From Bathynomus jamesi (lineage: Eukaryota > Arthropoda > Malacostraca > Isopoda > Cirolanidae): a DNA stretch of 64,000 nt. The stretch covers positions 2,011,001 to 2,075,000 of the forward strand of contig JAJOZX010000088.1 of assembly GCA_023014485.1 (NCBI GenBank), in the 5' to 3' direction. Below the pieces are notes generated by a model, which worked only from the letters and a program-made list of their open reading frames with translations, was not told where the DNA came from and ran no database searches. Made by a program: the position numbers and the translations under genes. Below are positions 19,682 through 30,579 of the stretch, in pieces. The number at the start of each line of letters is the position of its first letter. The first letter of the stretch is position 1.

Positions 19682-21878
19682 CTAACGTTTCCTATCCGTG
19701 TTAAGACACACTTTCGTACCCCTAAGTTCCTTCACGCCCCCCAGCTTCTGTGCCCGAAAATTGTGGGTACCTACAGTCAGTTGGGATAGCTGGTCATCCT
19801 CACCTTCCAAGCGCACTAGTTTGCTCAATGAATCAAAGTTAACGACCTGCCGATTCGCCTTGTTAAGCGAGATACACTTAGCCTTCACGATATACTTCGT
19901 ATCATCCCCCACCCTCAACCGTACCCCATAGGTTTTTGGCCCTGTTGACACAAACGAGTCTGCGTATCTGCGTATGCGATGTCTCCATACTCATCCTTGA
20001 GCTCGTCAGTTACCTCTCCGAGGAACTCCCAATAGCGGGCATGTATTCACCTTCCCTCGCTATAAATATCACGCTATCTGTGTCAGCGTACAAAACCCGC
20101 CGCCGAAGAGAATGTAATAGGCCCCAAAATTTGATGCGTGCATAGGCTGTTGTGAAGCTGGCTACAGGTATGTTTGTAACCCGTGAGGTATCTGTGGACA
20201 ATTCGGTATTGTTGTACTTTATTATGTAAGTATTATCTACATTCACAATCTCCATGACCTCTTTATCGGGAGCGTTGGCATAATCCCAGACTTCACTATA
20301 ACTTTGTGCCAAATGAACGTTTCCTTTGCCAGTATTCTGTGCAAATTTTCCCCAAAAACTGTTTAGACACAACTTTGCACTAAAGCGTTTGCCAGGGTTC
20401 TTTACAATTTTGGAACGGCCAAACTGTATACCTTCAAGGTCACGGTAACGCTGAATATAAGCCGTTTTTTCATCTTCGGTATCAACCCCTCGCGGATATC
20501 CTGACGCATCAACCTTATCCTTCAAAAAAGCGTTTATATATGGTGTGAAAAGGTTGGGTAGCTTCTGAAACCTCCACACCTCATGTATATTCATTATTCT
20601 ATACCCATGGCGAAAGGCTAGGGCCAGCTCAGGGCTTGTATATACACCTCTGATCTTACGCTGGTGGGTTGTATGGTCACAATCACCATTGTTCTCTTCT
20701 GCGCATTTCACGCACAGGGGAAACATGAGCTTGTGATCTATTATAACGACGGGTAAGATCGGCATTCATAAATCGCGAGGCGGGAGCACGTCCACGAAAG
20801 AGTCCAAAGTAGCGCTCATTCAAGTTGGCTGAAAACTCCTCGATGGTTGGTATGGTGGGACCCACCATTTTTTCAGGTGCACCTACGGGGTACGGATTTT
20901 TCTTCATCACGTAGGGGTATAAAGAACAGAAGTCGTAGTAATGGAGTTTCACACCCTTCGTAGACAGAAAGTATAGCTTGAAGGGATTTGTACGCCCTCC
21001 GAACAAGCTATCACCGCATTTGAGAGGGTCCAGCACCATTGAACGTTTGATTGTGTTTATTTCTTCACGGTACTGGCCATCTGCCTCCATCCGTGCATCA
21101 TACTCATGCTCCCAGAAGACTTTGTGAGTGAACTGGGAGCCTATAAGTTGATCGCGGGTGCGGGTCCACGCAAGATAGTCGGCAGGAGATCTACCGTGGA
21201 TATCTCCTACGATTCCACACTCAGGACTGGGGTATCCGTGCCACCAGGAACCGTTAAAGGAGTACAGTCTTCTCACCAGTGGCACGGTTTTCACTTAGAC
21301 CATCAACCCAAAAAACACGACCATTAACCTTAATGAGTACTTCACCCGTGTTGCGGGCATGCTTTTTGTATACACCTGTCTGCTGCTGTAGGTGTATGAG
21401 CCAGTAAATAGCCTTGTACCCATAACTGCGGGGGTTGTTTCTGTGGATAACGGCTAAGGTGTCTTTAGGCATGAAGTTATTCTTGAACACCGTAAAACAT
21501 AATGAGGCGATGGTGGTTGCGACTTGCAACGGATCGCATTTGAAACGACATATGTACATCCTTCTAAAGGCCTGGAAACATACTCTAAGCACGCGCACAT
21601 CATTCAGGCAATAACGCTCACATTGATCAGCTACATTATAAGGATTACATTCATTAAAACTGCTGTAGTATCGGTCAAAATCTTCACGTTCATCTGTACT
21701 CATACATTCACAGTTAAAGTAATGTTTAGGCGGAGGTAGTCCTACATAATTTAAAGTTTCGCTAGTGAGGAATGTGTAAGGGAAATATCCTTTTGAAATT
21801 TCAGTGTCCACGCCCATCACCTTGGGTAGCTTTGCTAATTTACAAGGTGTGAATAATAAAGTGTCTTTAAACTGTACA

Positions 21879-22205
21879 TTAGGGTGGATCACTTTTCACG
21901 TTTTTTAGAAAATTATAGCTGGTCAAAGCTTTTCCCATGACTTGGTTCAGTGGAACTACACTGACACCATTTTTACCAAAATCGATCAATATTTAGGGGT
22001 CGCGCATCGACTTTGAAAATTTATATATGGAAATTTGGCCAAATTGACAATTTTTTACTGAATAAAGATAAATCATCAAATGACCATATTTTCTGAATCC
22101 TCTCAGTGAAAGAAATCCTCTCAGATACTTACCAAGTTGATAGGTCAAGTGATATAGAAGTTACACTCACCTAGAAATAACATTAAAATTTAAAATACCA
22201 TATTT
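21879..22205 (+). repeat. Left terminal inverted repeat of transposon A
   Basis: Starts TTAGGGTGGATCACTTTTCA. It aligns along its whole length to the reverse complement of 25470-25795, including AATATTTAGGGGTCGCGCAT and the duplicated CCTCTCAG text near 22095-22120. Confidence 0.93.
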
Positions 22206-22371
22206 GTCCCCCGTTATGGACGTAATCATAGCATCAGTAGCTGGCGCATCCTAAAATCCCAATTACACACACACGCTATGTCTATAATCAATATTTTTAT
22301 AATCACAGTTTGCTTTTTACAGATCAACTGTGTCAATTGATTCTTGTTTGATAAGTCTAGACTTTAGTACA

Positions 22372-25241
22372 ATGGATAAACTGTTAACAACCAGGAGTGG
22401 GAAGACTCTGAAAGTTACTTATTCTGGAAAAGAGAAAGCAGCAACAACAGTACCACCTTCTCTAAGGTCAGCCACGGACGTCTTCTTAATTGGTCAGCCA
22501 TCTTCCTCGATCGGTGGTGCCAAATTGCCAACCACCCATCAAGTTCTCCAGTAATTCTTCCATGCCAAGCTGGAAACTACTGACAGGAAGGCCGCCGTTA
22601 AAGACACGGTGGCCAATATTCTGGCATTTTGGAACATGGCACGTATAAAGACGATCACGAGGCGTAACTGCGAAAGAAAACTGGAGTTCCTGTGGGAAGA
22701 GTGGCGCTCGCTGCAGAAGAGCAAGATGAGAGACAGTGACGCGGGAAAAGGCAGGGAGAAGTTTTCAGAAAATCTGAACAAGCTCTGGGACATCGGAGCT
22801 CCCGATGCTATTGAAGAGATACAGAAAAGTCGACTGCTCTCAGACAACAACAAACAAGAAGATATTAAATTTTATGAGGATCAACGGGGCCTGCGCCAGG
22901 CAACAATGAGTGGAATGATAAAGTGTTCGTTGTCAAGAGAAAACGGCAACTCTCAAGACAACAATCTCGTGATGAGCCAGGCACCTCAAAAACGAAATTA
23001 GGAACCGAAGCTGAGAGCGACGATGAATCTATAGAAAGCAGATCATCGAGCAACTCCGAATCACAGCTAGAACCACCATACCGACAGCCGAGAGAATCAA
23101 CTGTATCAATCAGCCTTCCTCACCGCATCCTCAATGCACCGGCTGTTATTGAAGTGGCTGATCGCTTCCGGATGTCCAATAATCAGGTGTGTATATCAGT
23201 AATGATCTTTCCTTGACAAAGATATAATAGACGTAACGACGGAAAATTTAGTGATTATTTTGTCACATAAAAACCATACGCATCCTTGTCAATTTCCTTT
23301 CAATTTCGCACATAGGTGGCAAGTGTCGTGGCGGCAGTCCTACGTTCGGCAGATCCGCCCGCAGACCTGGACAAATTCAGTATCTCGAAGGACACGTCTC
23401 GTGGAAGAGTGGCACATCGTTGTGAAGTGTCGACAGCTGTGCAGAAATCCTTCGTATCTCCGAGGCATGCTGTCGTCCACTGGGACGGTAAAGTAATCAA
23501 GGTCAGTTTTGCCCTCACCGTGGACGACAGTGAATTAACATGTTCCAGTGACGACAGTGGATTGACATATTCCAGTGGACGATAATGGATTGGCATGTAT
23601 GACATACGTTTCAGGACTCTCTTGGATCATTGGAGCACCGCCAGGCGATTCTCATCTCCGGAGCTCCCCAATGCACAGAAGGAAAGTTGCTGGCCGTTCC
23701 GACTGTTGCTGACGGCACCGGTCTGTCCCAGGCCCAGGCGACCTTTCGTGCTCTCAAAGACTGGGGATGCGAGAACAACGTGATTGGACTGTGCTTCGAC
23801 ACAACTTCCTCCAATACGGGGAGGGTGCAGGGTGCGGTGGTCCGGCTGGAGAACATGCTTGGTAAACCGCTCTTCCAGCTGGGCTGTCGCCATCACGTTA
23901 TGGAGCTCATCGTGGGGGCAGTGGTCATCACCGCGTTTGGAAGAACCACAGCACCAACTGAACCTTTGTTCCAGTATCTGAGGAGAAGGTGAATTTCAAG
24001 TCTAAGGCGCATTTGTTTTCTCCAATGATTTTTTGCCTTCAGAGCAATTGAGATATCAGCGTCCTTCTACTAATGATGTTAATAGCAGTCGAAAAGGGAA
24101 ACTTCAGTCGTTTTCATGCAATATTTTCATAACTCCCCTTTCAGGTGGGACAAGCTCGACCTCTCGACTTATCGCGAGCTGGAGATCGAGCATTTGGCGG
24201 AGGTGACGTGGCTGATGGAGCTCCGAGATGAGGCAGTCAAGTTCCTCGGCACCGCTTCTGGTCTTGTCAGAGAAGACTACCGAGAAGTGGCGGAGATTAC
24301 ACTCCTGGTACTCGGGGCCCAGCCACGTCGTGGCACACACTTCATGCGCCCAGGAGCCTACCATCATGCGAGGTGGATGGCCAAGGTTGGTATTTTGAAT
24401 TAGAAGTTAAATATTGTATTGCCTTCTGCAAACAGCCATTTGAAGTCCCTACCAGAAAAAAATAAGATAAATAATTTACCATTAAACAAACTTATATGGA
24501 GTGGTATCGGTATTTATACATCACAGTGCGTATTCGTTTCAGATCATCTACTACACGAAGCTCCTGATGTTCAGCGGTCAGCTGGAGTTCGACGACGAGC
24601 TGGTACAGAAACTTCAGAGAGTGGTACTATTTACTGCACTCCTCTACGCACCTGCCTGGCTGGCGGCTCCTGTCGCAGCTGATGCCCCGCTGAATGACCT
24701 TGTGTTGTACCAGCGTCTTCTGCAGTACAGGGCTGTGGATCGCGAGATTGCAGAGGCTTCACTGGCAGTGATCAGGCGGCACTTGTGGTATCTGAGGCCT
24801 CAGACCGTCGTTTTCGCCCTCTGCAGTGACAAAGTGGAAGACACTGTGAAGCACGAGATGGCAAAGAAGCTGTGCCGCCTCGCTGTGCCCGAGGACTTCA
24901 CGTATGACAACGTCTCGGTTGATGACACGACGCGCCTTCCGGACCTGATCGATGAGTCATCGTGGTTCGTGTTCACAGGCCTGCAGGTGTGCGCGTCTAC
25001 GTGGCTCACTCTGCCGGTGAATAAGTGGGATCAAGATAAGAACTACTGTGATCTGAAGAATGTCATCTCGCATCTGAAAGTTACCAACGACGTGGCAGAG
25101 AGAGGGATAAAACTGATAGAAGATTACGCGAACACTGTCACAAAAGACGAGTCACAGCTGCAGGGTCTTCTTCAGCTCGTGGAAAAGAGCCGGAAAGAAC
25201 TCGGTGACTTCAAGAAGTCGTCACTTGCCAAGATGACGTAG
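22372..25241 (+). pseudogene. Transposase-like gene A, five exons, unnamed family
   Basis: Start at MDKLLTTRSGKTLKVTYSGK. Exons inferred from GT/AG borders and frame: 22372-23186, 23316-23501, 23615-23988, 24145-24385, 24543-25241. Phases fit at the exon 3/4 junction. Conserved blocks shared with genes B, C and D: KLPT..QVL, an N-terminal coiled or charged region, VHWDGK (about 23473-23493), CFDTTSSNTG (about 23792), CRHHVME (about 23884), GAYHHARWMAK (about 24353) and NDVAERGIKL (about 25085). An in-frame TAA at 22552 and a frameshift near 22915 break exon 1. The D, D and C-H pattern suggests an RNase H-like transposase; that is inference. A Ser/Glu-rich acidic segment lies at about 23000-23060. 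Confidence 0.8.
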
Positions 25242-25469
25242 CGCAGAGGGAAAGGGAGTTAGCAGAGAGAGTACATGGCGCACGCCTTAAGATGACGTGT
25301 GTTCTAACCACGATTCATACAGTTTTTGAACCTAGTTAGGGGCACCGGAGTAAGTGCCTTTAGTGATATCGGTAAACCGTTTTAATACAAAATACATTTG
25401 ATCTTTCCTTATTCGTTTTATATTATCCTAAAAAGCAGACAATGGCAGACAGCATATGGAGGTACGGGG

Positions 25470-25795
25470 ACAACTACATTTTAAATTTTAATGCTATCTC
25501 AAGGTGAGTATAACTTCTAAACCACTTGTCCTATCAACTTGGTAAGTATCTGAGAGGATTTCTTTCACTGAGAGGATTCAGAAAATATGGTCATTTGATG
25601 ATTTATCTTTATTCAGTTAAAAATTGTCAATTTGGCCAAATTTTCAAAATTGAAATTTTCAAGGTCGATGCGCGACCCCTAAATATTGATCGATTTTGGT
25701 AAAAATGGTGTCAGTGTACTTCCACCGAACCGAATCATGGGAAAAACTTTGACCAGCTATAATATTTTAAAAAAGTGAAAAGTGATCCACCCTAA
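25470..25795 (-). repeat. Right terminal inverted repeat of transposon A
   Basis: Reverse complement of the left repeat, ending GATCCACCCTAA at 25795 and followed by the duplicated TGTACA. Confidence 0.93.
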
Positions 25796-27539
25796 TGTAC
25801 ATTACCTCTTATTTGCATCTGTATTAGTTTGTTACCTCTTTTCAAGGGATCACCTTTAAATATTTCATGACTCGAGCTCAAGCAACTCCTTATAAAGGAA
25901 CTGTGCATCAAATTTCGCCCCGTTATGGGCCAGAATATACAGTCATTTTTTTTTAACTTGTCCGCTAACTTGACAAAATAGGACACAAAGAGTTTCACAG
26001 GGCTATCGTGGGTATTCGTTTTCCACATTTGTGACACTCATCACACTCGATCTCCATACACTCATCATAGATAGTCTGGCTCACAAGTAAATGTGGAATA
26101 ACCTCTTTGGTTTCAGCGTTCGTGTATGTTTCTATATCGTAGTACACAGTGACACAAGGGCGGTTTTTAGGCTTAGCATCTTTCATATAACATACATGCT
26201 TTACTCCATCCGCCTTATATTTCTCATGGCATGCAGAACAGTGAATTTCATCATATTTATGCGTGAATTTTCCCCCAATTACCCATGATGTGAAAAATAC
26301 CACATTCGCAGATTCTCATTTTCTTGCACGTGCCAATTGATTTATGGAGCTCAAAACAGTTATTATTGAAAAATGTGCGTCTACATACATGACAATCCCT
26401 CCTCTCAGCTTCAAGTACACGGCTTTCACATTTGGAGCTTTTACACTGCTCACATACCATGTGGCAAACTTTATAATGTTTCACTATACTGTATCATCCG
26501 CAAACTCGATACACCATTTACACAAATCATGATGTCGTCTATATTTTCGACTTTTATCATAACTCGCGTAAAGGCCCCTTATATTACGGATGGGGAGATA
26601 CGTTGTCCCTGACAGTCCTAAAATAAGTAGGGGTCTTGTACGATCTCTCACACAGCTTTTAAAAACATACACAGTTCTACGACGATCATCCAGTCCAAAT
26701 ACAACTATACGAACATTCATTTCCTTTTCTACCCTTCTCAGCTCTTCAGGACCCATATTACAGTCAAATTCAAGCTTACTGTCTACAGCTAGTTTACGGG
26801 CACGCTCCACTACCGTCGGCAACTAAATGTTTTTGACCCGTGTATTTAGTACAGTAAACATACGGGCCAAGACTACTACGATAAAGCCGCAACACCGATC
26901 GGCGTTTATATGCCGTCTATAAATAGCCTGAGAATTGAAGTTAAGATTATAAAGTGTGGCACTATGACCCGCAACACGGAATACACGGTCAATATTTACT
27001 GTGAAGTTGTCCATATTGAAGGCTATACTACTTTCAGAGGCCTGAATTATACGGCCTAATATATACTCTATATCTTCAGCTGCCAAACGTCTGAAAGGTA
27101 TTACTACCCAAAAATCATCTACATCTCCGTCATCTGATCCGAATCCGAAGGACAGCCTCGTCCTGACTTCACGCTCGTTGCGGCTCTGAAGGGCAAACTC
27201 TACAATACGTTCAACTATGCGCCGTAGTCCGTGTTTAACACCATTGCTATACATGGATCTAGGATCAACCCTGACTATATACCGATTTCTAGTCAAGGCC
27301 TGGGTGTGGGTAGCGGTGCGCACCAACTCGAATGTTATGCCATCCTCAACAGAATGAGAAGCTGCTGTGGAGGATGTACCCGGAATTGAATAAGGGCGTA
27401 TATTTGAGGAAGGTACTATTGTGGGAGTTGTGTCGTAAGACGTTGAGGGTTGGGGATCTATTACTGGGGATCTAACAACGGGCGCAATCCTGGCGCGCTT
27501 TATACCTGACGTGGTGGGTTCTTCATCGTGCTTCATCCG

Positions 27540-27762
27540 CTTTGAACTGGCGCGTGCTACAGGTGTCGTTGGTGAGGATTAGTCAGCGGGGATGGATTCT
27601 GTAGCTCCACGGTCAACGGGTTCGTCTGTGATATCGATGATGGGGTGTTGTACCTCATCGTCATTCACGGTTCTGTGGGAGAAGAAAACAAAATATAAGG
27701 AACAGCACTCAAAATTTGTAATATTTTGTAAATGACCCACTTAGGAGTGTGACGTATTAGAA
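27540..27762. promoter_or_regulatory. Divergent intergenic region of the Polinton
   Basis: About 220 bases between the polymerase (minus) and ATPase (plus) starts. Its position suggests a bidirectional promoter. No specific element is visible, so this rests on layout alone. Confidence 0.3.
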
Positions 27763-28395
27763 ATGGATTCTGTAGAAAAATTCAGGTTCACGACCCAGCC
27801 ACATGTATTATATCTGGCCCTACAGGATGTGGTAAAACTGTGTTTATGCTTAAAATCATTAAAGAAAAGGAAGAGATGTTCTCAAAATTTGTGCATAAAG
27901 TTATATGGTGCTATTCGACATATCAATCGGTGTTCAACGAGTACCAAGAGGAAATCTTGTTCCACAAGGGTGTCTGTGACGTTAATTCGTTAAAGAGAAA
28001 TGAACATACAGTCATTGTAATTGACGGTCTCATGTTGGAGATGGATAAAAAGTTTGCCGAGACATTTACAGTTTACTCCCACCATCTTAACATAAGCGTG
28101 TTCTTCATCAATCAGAATCTTTTTCAAAAATAGATACATGCGCGATGTGTCGCTAAATAAACAATGTCTAGTCTTATTCTCGCAACGTAGAGATGTATCA
28201 CAAATTGGGATATTAGCCAATCAAATGTTCCCGAATCAGCGTAAGGAGTTTTTGGAGGTTTATAAAGAGGCCACAAACCAGCGTTATGGATATTTGCTTT
28301 GTGACCTTCACCGCGAAACACGTTTAGGGTGCTTCGAAGAACGAATATATTCCCAAACGAGCCTGAAACGGTGTATATTCCAGACTGACAAATAG
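27763..28395 (+). pseudogene. Polinton packaging-type ATPase (FtsK/HerA-like)
   Basis: Predicted genome-packaging ATPase of a virus-like element. The start MDSVEKFRF is in one frame. After a frameshift near 27788 the second frame shows the Walker A block CIISGPTGCGKTVFML, then HTVIVIDGLMLE (Walker B-like) and HHLNISVFFINQNLFQ, a sensor-type block typical of these ATPases. A further frameshift near 28130 leads to MRDVSLNKQCLVLFSQRRDV and the C-terminus at 28395. About 210 residues, normal for the family. The second acidic Walker B residue appears replaced by Gly (VIDG). The lesions make it inactive. Confidence 0.88.
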
Positions 28396-28706
28396 GCTAA
28401 AGAAATATCGTAAATTAATAAAAATCTATCAACGATTGCCCCGGGCACTGGAACAGATGTTTGTTAAAAATATCGACTCTGACTTTTTAAAATGCATCTG
28501 TGAAATATCTTAATGTTATAAAATGTAATTTGCCAATGAAACCCTCTCAGAAGGATCGCTTACGTCGTTACAAGAACATAATACGAGCGCTCGCTCATAA
28601 AAGTCAAACTGTGGGTAAGAAAAAGCGCATTATTGTACAAAGAGGAGGATCATCCCTACCCATCTTATTTTCAGTTTTGAGTCCTTTACTGACTAGATTA
28701 ATATAA
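28396..28706 (+). pseudogene. Small basic Polinton protein with hydrophobic C-terminus
   Basis: Follows the ATPase directly. A basic N-terminal part (RLKKYRKLIKIYQRLPRAL) leads, after a frameshift near 28500, into KPSQKDRLRRYKNIIRALAH, a Lys/Arg stretch, then RGGSSLPILFSVLSPLLTRL. This layout, basic then Gly-Gly then a short hydrophobic end, matches the small X-like protein seen next to the ATPase in Polintons and adintoviruses. Its function there is not well established. The exact start is uncertain. Confidence 0.6.
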
Positions 28707-29460
28707 TGAAGAAGGTGGTTGTGATTCCGCACGAGGTGTATGCTTCATTGCAAAGTTCAAAGACTACAGACACGGCTCTAGAACCCCGTAAAAGTAGGCT
28801 TAAAAGAATGGAGAGCGAGTTGCTAGCCCTATTAAACAGTGAAAAGTCATCAGATGAGAAAAGGATCTTGTACCTAGAGGCTTTGCAGAAATTTCTTCAT
28901 GAGTACGAAGATTATAAGTATCCGACAGAGCTCCCCGTGGTTATTAGGCACAGCGCGATTAGTGCTGAGCATGGCGATACAGGACCTCGACTCAACGTTA
29001 GCGATGACCAACCAAAGGGCAACGGAACAAAACACATCGAACATGTGCTAAAAAACAGCCTCCCACGTATATTGAGGAATAAAGGTTTAAATCTTTATAA
29101 TCTATTGAGTGAGGACCCTATCATACAGTGGACCGATACAGGCGAGATCATTGTTGAAAGAACAAGGGTACAAGGATCCAATATCGTTGATATTGCTCAT
29201 GATATCTGGTGAGAACGTGGGACAGACCCTCGCCAACAGGCTGGAAGCATATTAAAGCAAGACTACAGCAAATAAATGTCCCCAAAACATTGATAGGTAA
29301 TCTGAATAGGTTAAAAGACTTGGAGCAAGTCTCGCATGTGTCACAACTGAGTACGCCATCACCCCCAGCAGCAGCAGCGTCTCTGAAGAAGAGAAAGAAG
29401 AGAACAAACGACCAGCCTTATCCACGTGTCTCTAAAATACGCAAATGGCTAACATATTAA
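28706..29460 (+). pseudogene. Conserved Polinton protein of unknown function, one frameshift
   Basis: Starts MKKVVVIPHEVYASLQ, overlapping the end of the preceding gene by one base. 28706-29212 continues into 29209-29460 after a frameshift near 29205: the text SNIVDIAHDI is followed by RPSPTGWKHIKARLQQINVP. The C-terminus is rich in Ser, Pro, Ala and Lys. I recall this start and the PxGW...NVP pattern from other Polintons, where no function is assigned. About 250 residues overall. Confidence 0.65.
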
Positions 29461-29738
29461 GTAAATGCTATTATGACATTTCTAGTCCCGCCTCCTATGA
29501 TGGCGTTAATAGACTGTACAGAGGTGTTTACGGTGAAAGGAAAAATGATGTTGAGAGATTTTTGCGGGAACAGGATGCTTATACACTTCATAAACCGATG
29601 AGAAAAAGGTCTAAAACGGCCAAGACAACAGCTGCTTCGATTGACTCTATTTGGCAGGCGGATTTAACAGACATGCAAAGATGTTCAGTGTATAACGGTG
29701 GTTACCGTTACATCCTATTCATTGTCGGTGTACTGTAG
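29445..29738 (+). pseudogene. Polinton integrase, N-terminal fragment
   Basis: Retroviral-type integrase that would insert the element. ISSPASYDGVNRLYRGVYG, QDAYTLHKPMRKR and DSIWQADLTDMQRCSVYNGG match the start of Polinton integrases; the Asp in WQADL is the first catalytic residue. The frame ends at VGVL shortly after. The remaining catalytic core (second Asp, Glu) and chromodomain are missing because a LINE on the other strand begins at about 29740. It overlaps the upstream gene by 16 bases. Confidence 0.85.
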
Positions 29739-29762
29739 GACATTTTTGACACCCTTTTGATT

Positions 29763-30480
29763 CTAAACAAATTTCCAGAATTTGTTATTATCGTTATTTA
29801 TGCGAGATTCACAGGCTTTTGATGCTCGAATATACCCTTCTTCCTGTTTACATCGCCTTATGGCCGCCTTATACTGACTCCGACTTCTACACATGTTCAA
29901 GTATACTGGTCCTAATCTGGGTCTCCCATGAAAGCACCACAAATCATAGGCGTCTTTCAATTCCCTCTTCAGGGGGGGGCAATAAAATAATTCCATCCAG
30001 GAATAATCTTAGTATGATACTTGTAAGATTTAATCAGGGGGCTTCCTGCTTCTCTTAACGGGGATATTATCTTACTATAATACCTATCTATGAGTTTACA
30101 GTGAGAATCATTTGAGCAAGGATTATTACAGGCAAGGTGCAAAATTTCTAAATTATTAAAGAGGTGACTTGTTCTGTCTTTGTATTCTATTCTCTGCTGC
30201 ATCGTAACATTGGACCAATCGACGCAATTATTCTTACCTATTGAGTTCTTGTTAAGTCGTGTTGAGCATAAATTGGTAACGTTAATTAATATTTCTGATG
30301 GTCTATGATCAGAAAGAAGGAAATCACGCAGAATATGAACTCTAACAATTCGATCATTTAGATTATTACTAGTGAGACAATGATCAATCCACCTGGTGGT
30401 ACCACTCATATCACTAACGTATGTAAAATTGCCACTGGCTACCCCTAATACATCTACTACTTAAATTGCCCGACTCGCAC
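29763..30480 (-). pseudogene. LINE endonuclease C-terminus and linker
   Basis: NFTYVSDMSGTTRWIDHCLT and LLSDHRPSEILI are the C-terminal blocks of an apurinic-type endonuclease, ending with the SDH motif. A frameshift near 29990 leads to DLWCFHGRPRLGPVYLNMCR and RSQYKAAIRRCKQEEGYIRA, the linker before the RT. Reading stops at FWKFV. The N-terminal half of the endonuclease is missing. Confidence 0.75.
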
Positions 30481-30513
30481 ATGTTACCCAATTCTGCAAA
30501 GAATTCCGAGTTC

Positions 30514-30514
30514 A

Positions 30515-30560
<46 letters not shown>

Positions 30561-30561
30561 T
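30514..30561. repeat. (ATT)n microsatellite at an internal LINE junction
   Basis: About 15 ATT triplets, poly-Asn on the minus strand. They lie exactly between the ORF1 C-terminus (KEFIHFSRFDNRQ) and the middle of the endonuclease (FFAELGNMCESGN). The endonuclease N-terminus that should be here is missing. Confidence 0.9.
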
Positions 30562-30579
30562 TGCCTGTTATCAAATCTG

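Larger units (their letters stand above)
21879..25795 (+). mobile_element. Transposon family member A (TTAGGG...CCCTAA, 6-bp TSD)
   Basis: 3917 bp inserted in the polymerase gene. The target TGTACA is duplicated at 21873-21878 and 25796-25801. Deleting the element and one duplication gives a continuous polymerase reading frame. The long terminal inverted repeats (about 327 bp, 21879-22205 and 25470-25795) differ at only a few positions, which points to a fairly recent insertion. One multi-exon transposase-like gene lies inside. The same termini and gene type are found in member B (33479-36834). I cannot name the superfamily. Confidence 0.93.
19682..27536 (-). pseudogene. Polinton protein-primed DNA polymerase B, split by a transposon
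   Basis: Replicative polymerase of a Polinton. On the minus strand from 27536: a variable N-terminus, a region (25995-26484) with paired cysteines (CHMVCEQC, CHVCRRTF), exonuclease block I (VTVYYDIET), block II (LAHNGAKFDAQFL), and block III region (YCLNDVRVL, about 21254-21892). The polymerase motifs follow: A (YYDFCSLYPYV), B (KLCLNSFWGKFAQ), C (VLYADTDSVIF), and a C-terminal tail (19682-19951). Excluding the 3.9-kb insertion it spans about 1300 codons, the usual size. There are at least six frame breaks plus an in-frame TAG at 26823. Start at 27536 is plausible but the N-terminus is poorly conserved. Dead copy. Confidence 0.92.
18185..29738. mobile_element. Polinton/Maverick-type element, decayed and truncated
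   Basis: A characteristic gene set: protein-primed family B DNA polymerase (minus), then divergently on the plus strand a packaging-type ATPase, a small basic protein, a conserved unknown protein and a retroviral-like integrase. Two unknown minus-strand ORFs lie beyond the polymerase. Every gene has frameshifts or stops. Capsid and protease genes and terminal repeats were not found. The right edge cuts the integrase at a LINE. The element boundary on the left is my guess. Polintons are virus-related transposons that insert via the integrase. Confidence 0.85.

Noticed and set aside
22330..22371. Upstream Met (22330) as the start of transposase-like gene A
   Set aside because: The conserved-looking text begins at the Met at 22372; the upstream stretch is unlike the other family members.
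29445..29738. Integrase fragment as evidence of an LTR retrotransposon or retrovirus
   Set aside because: The N-terminal text and the neighbouring ATPase and protein-primed polymerase place it in a Polinton. No gag, protease, RT or LTR is present.
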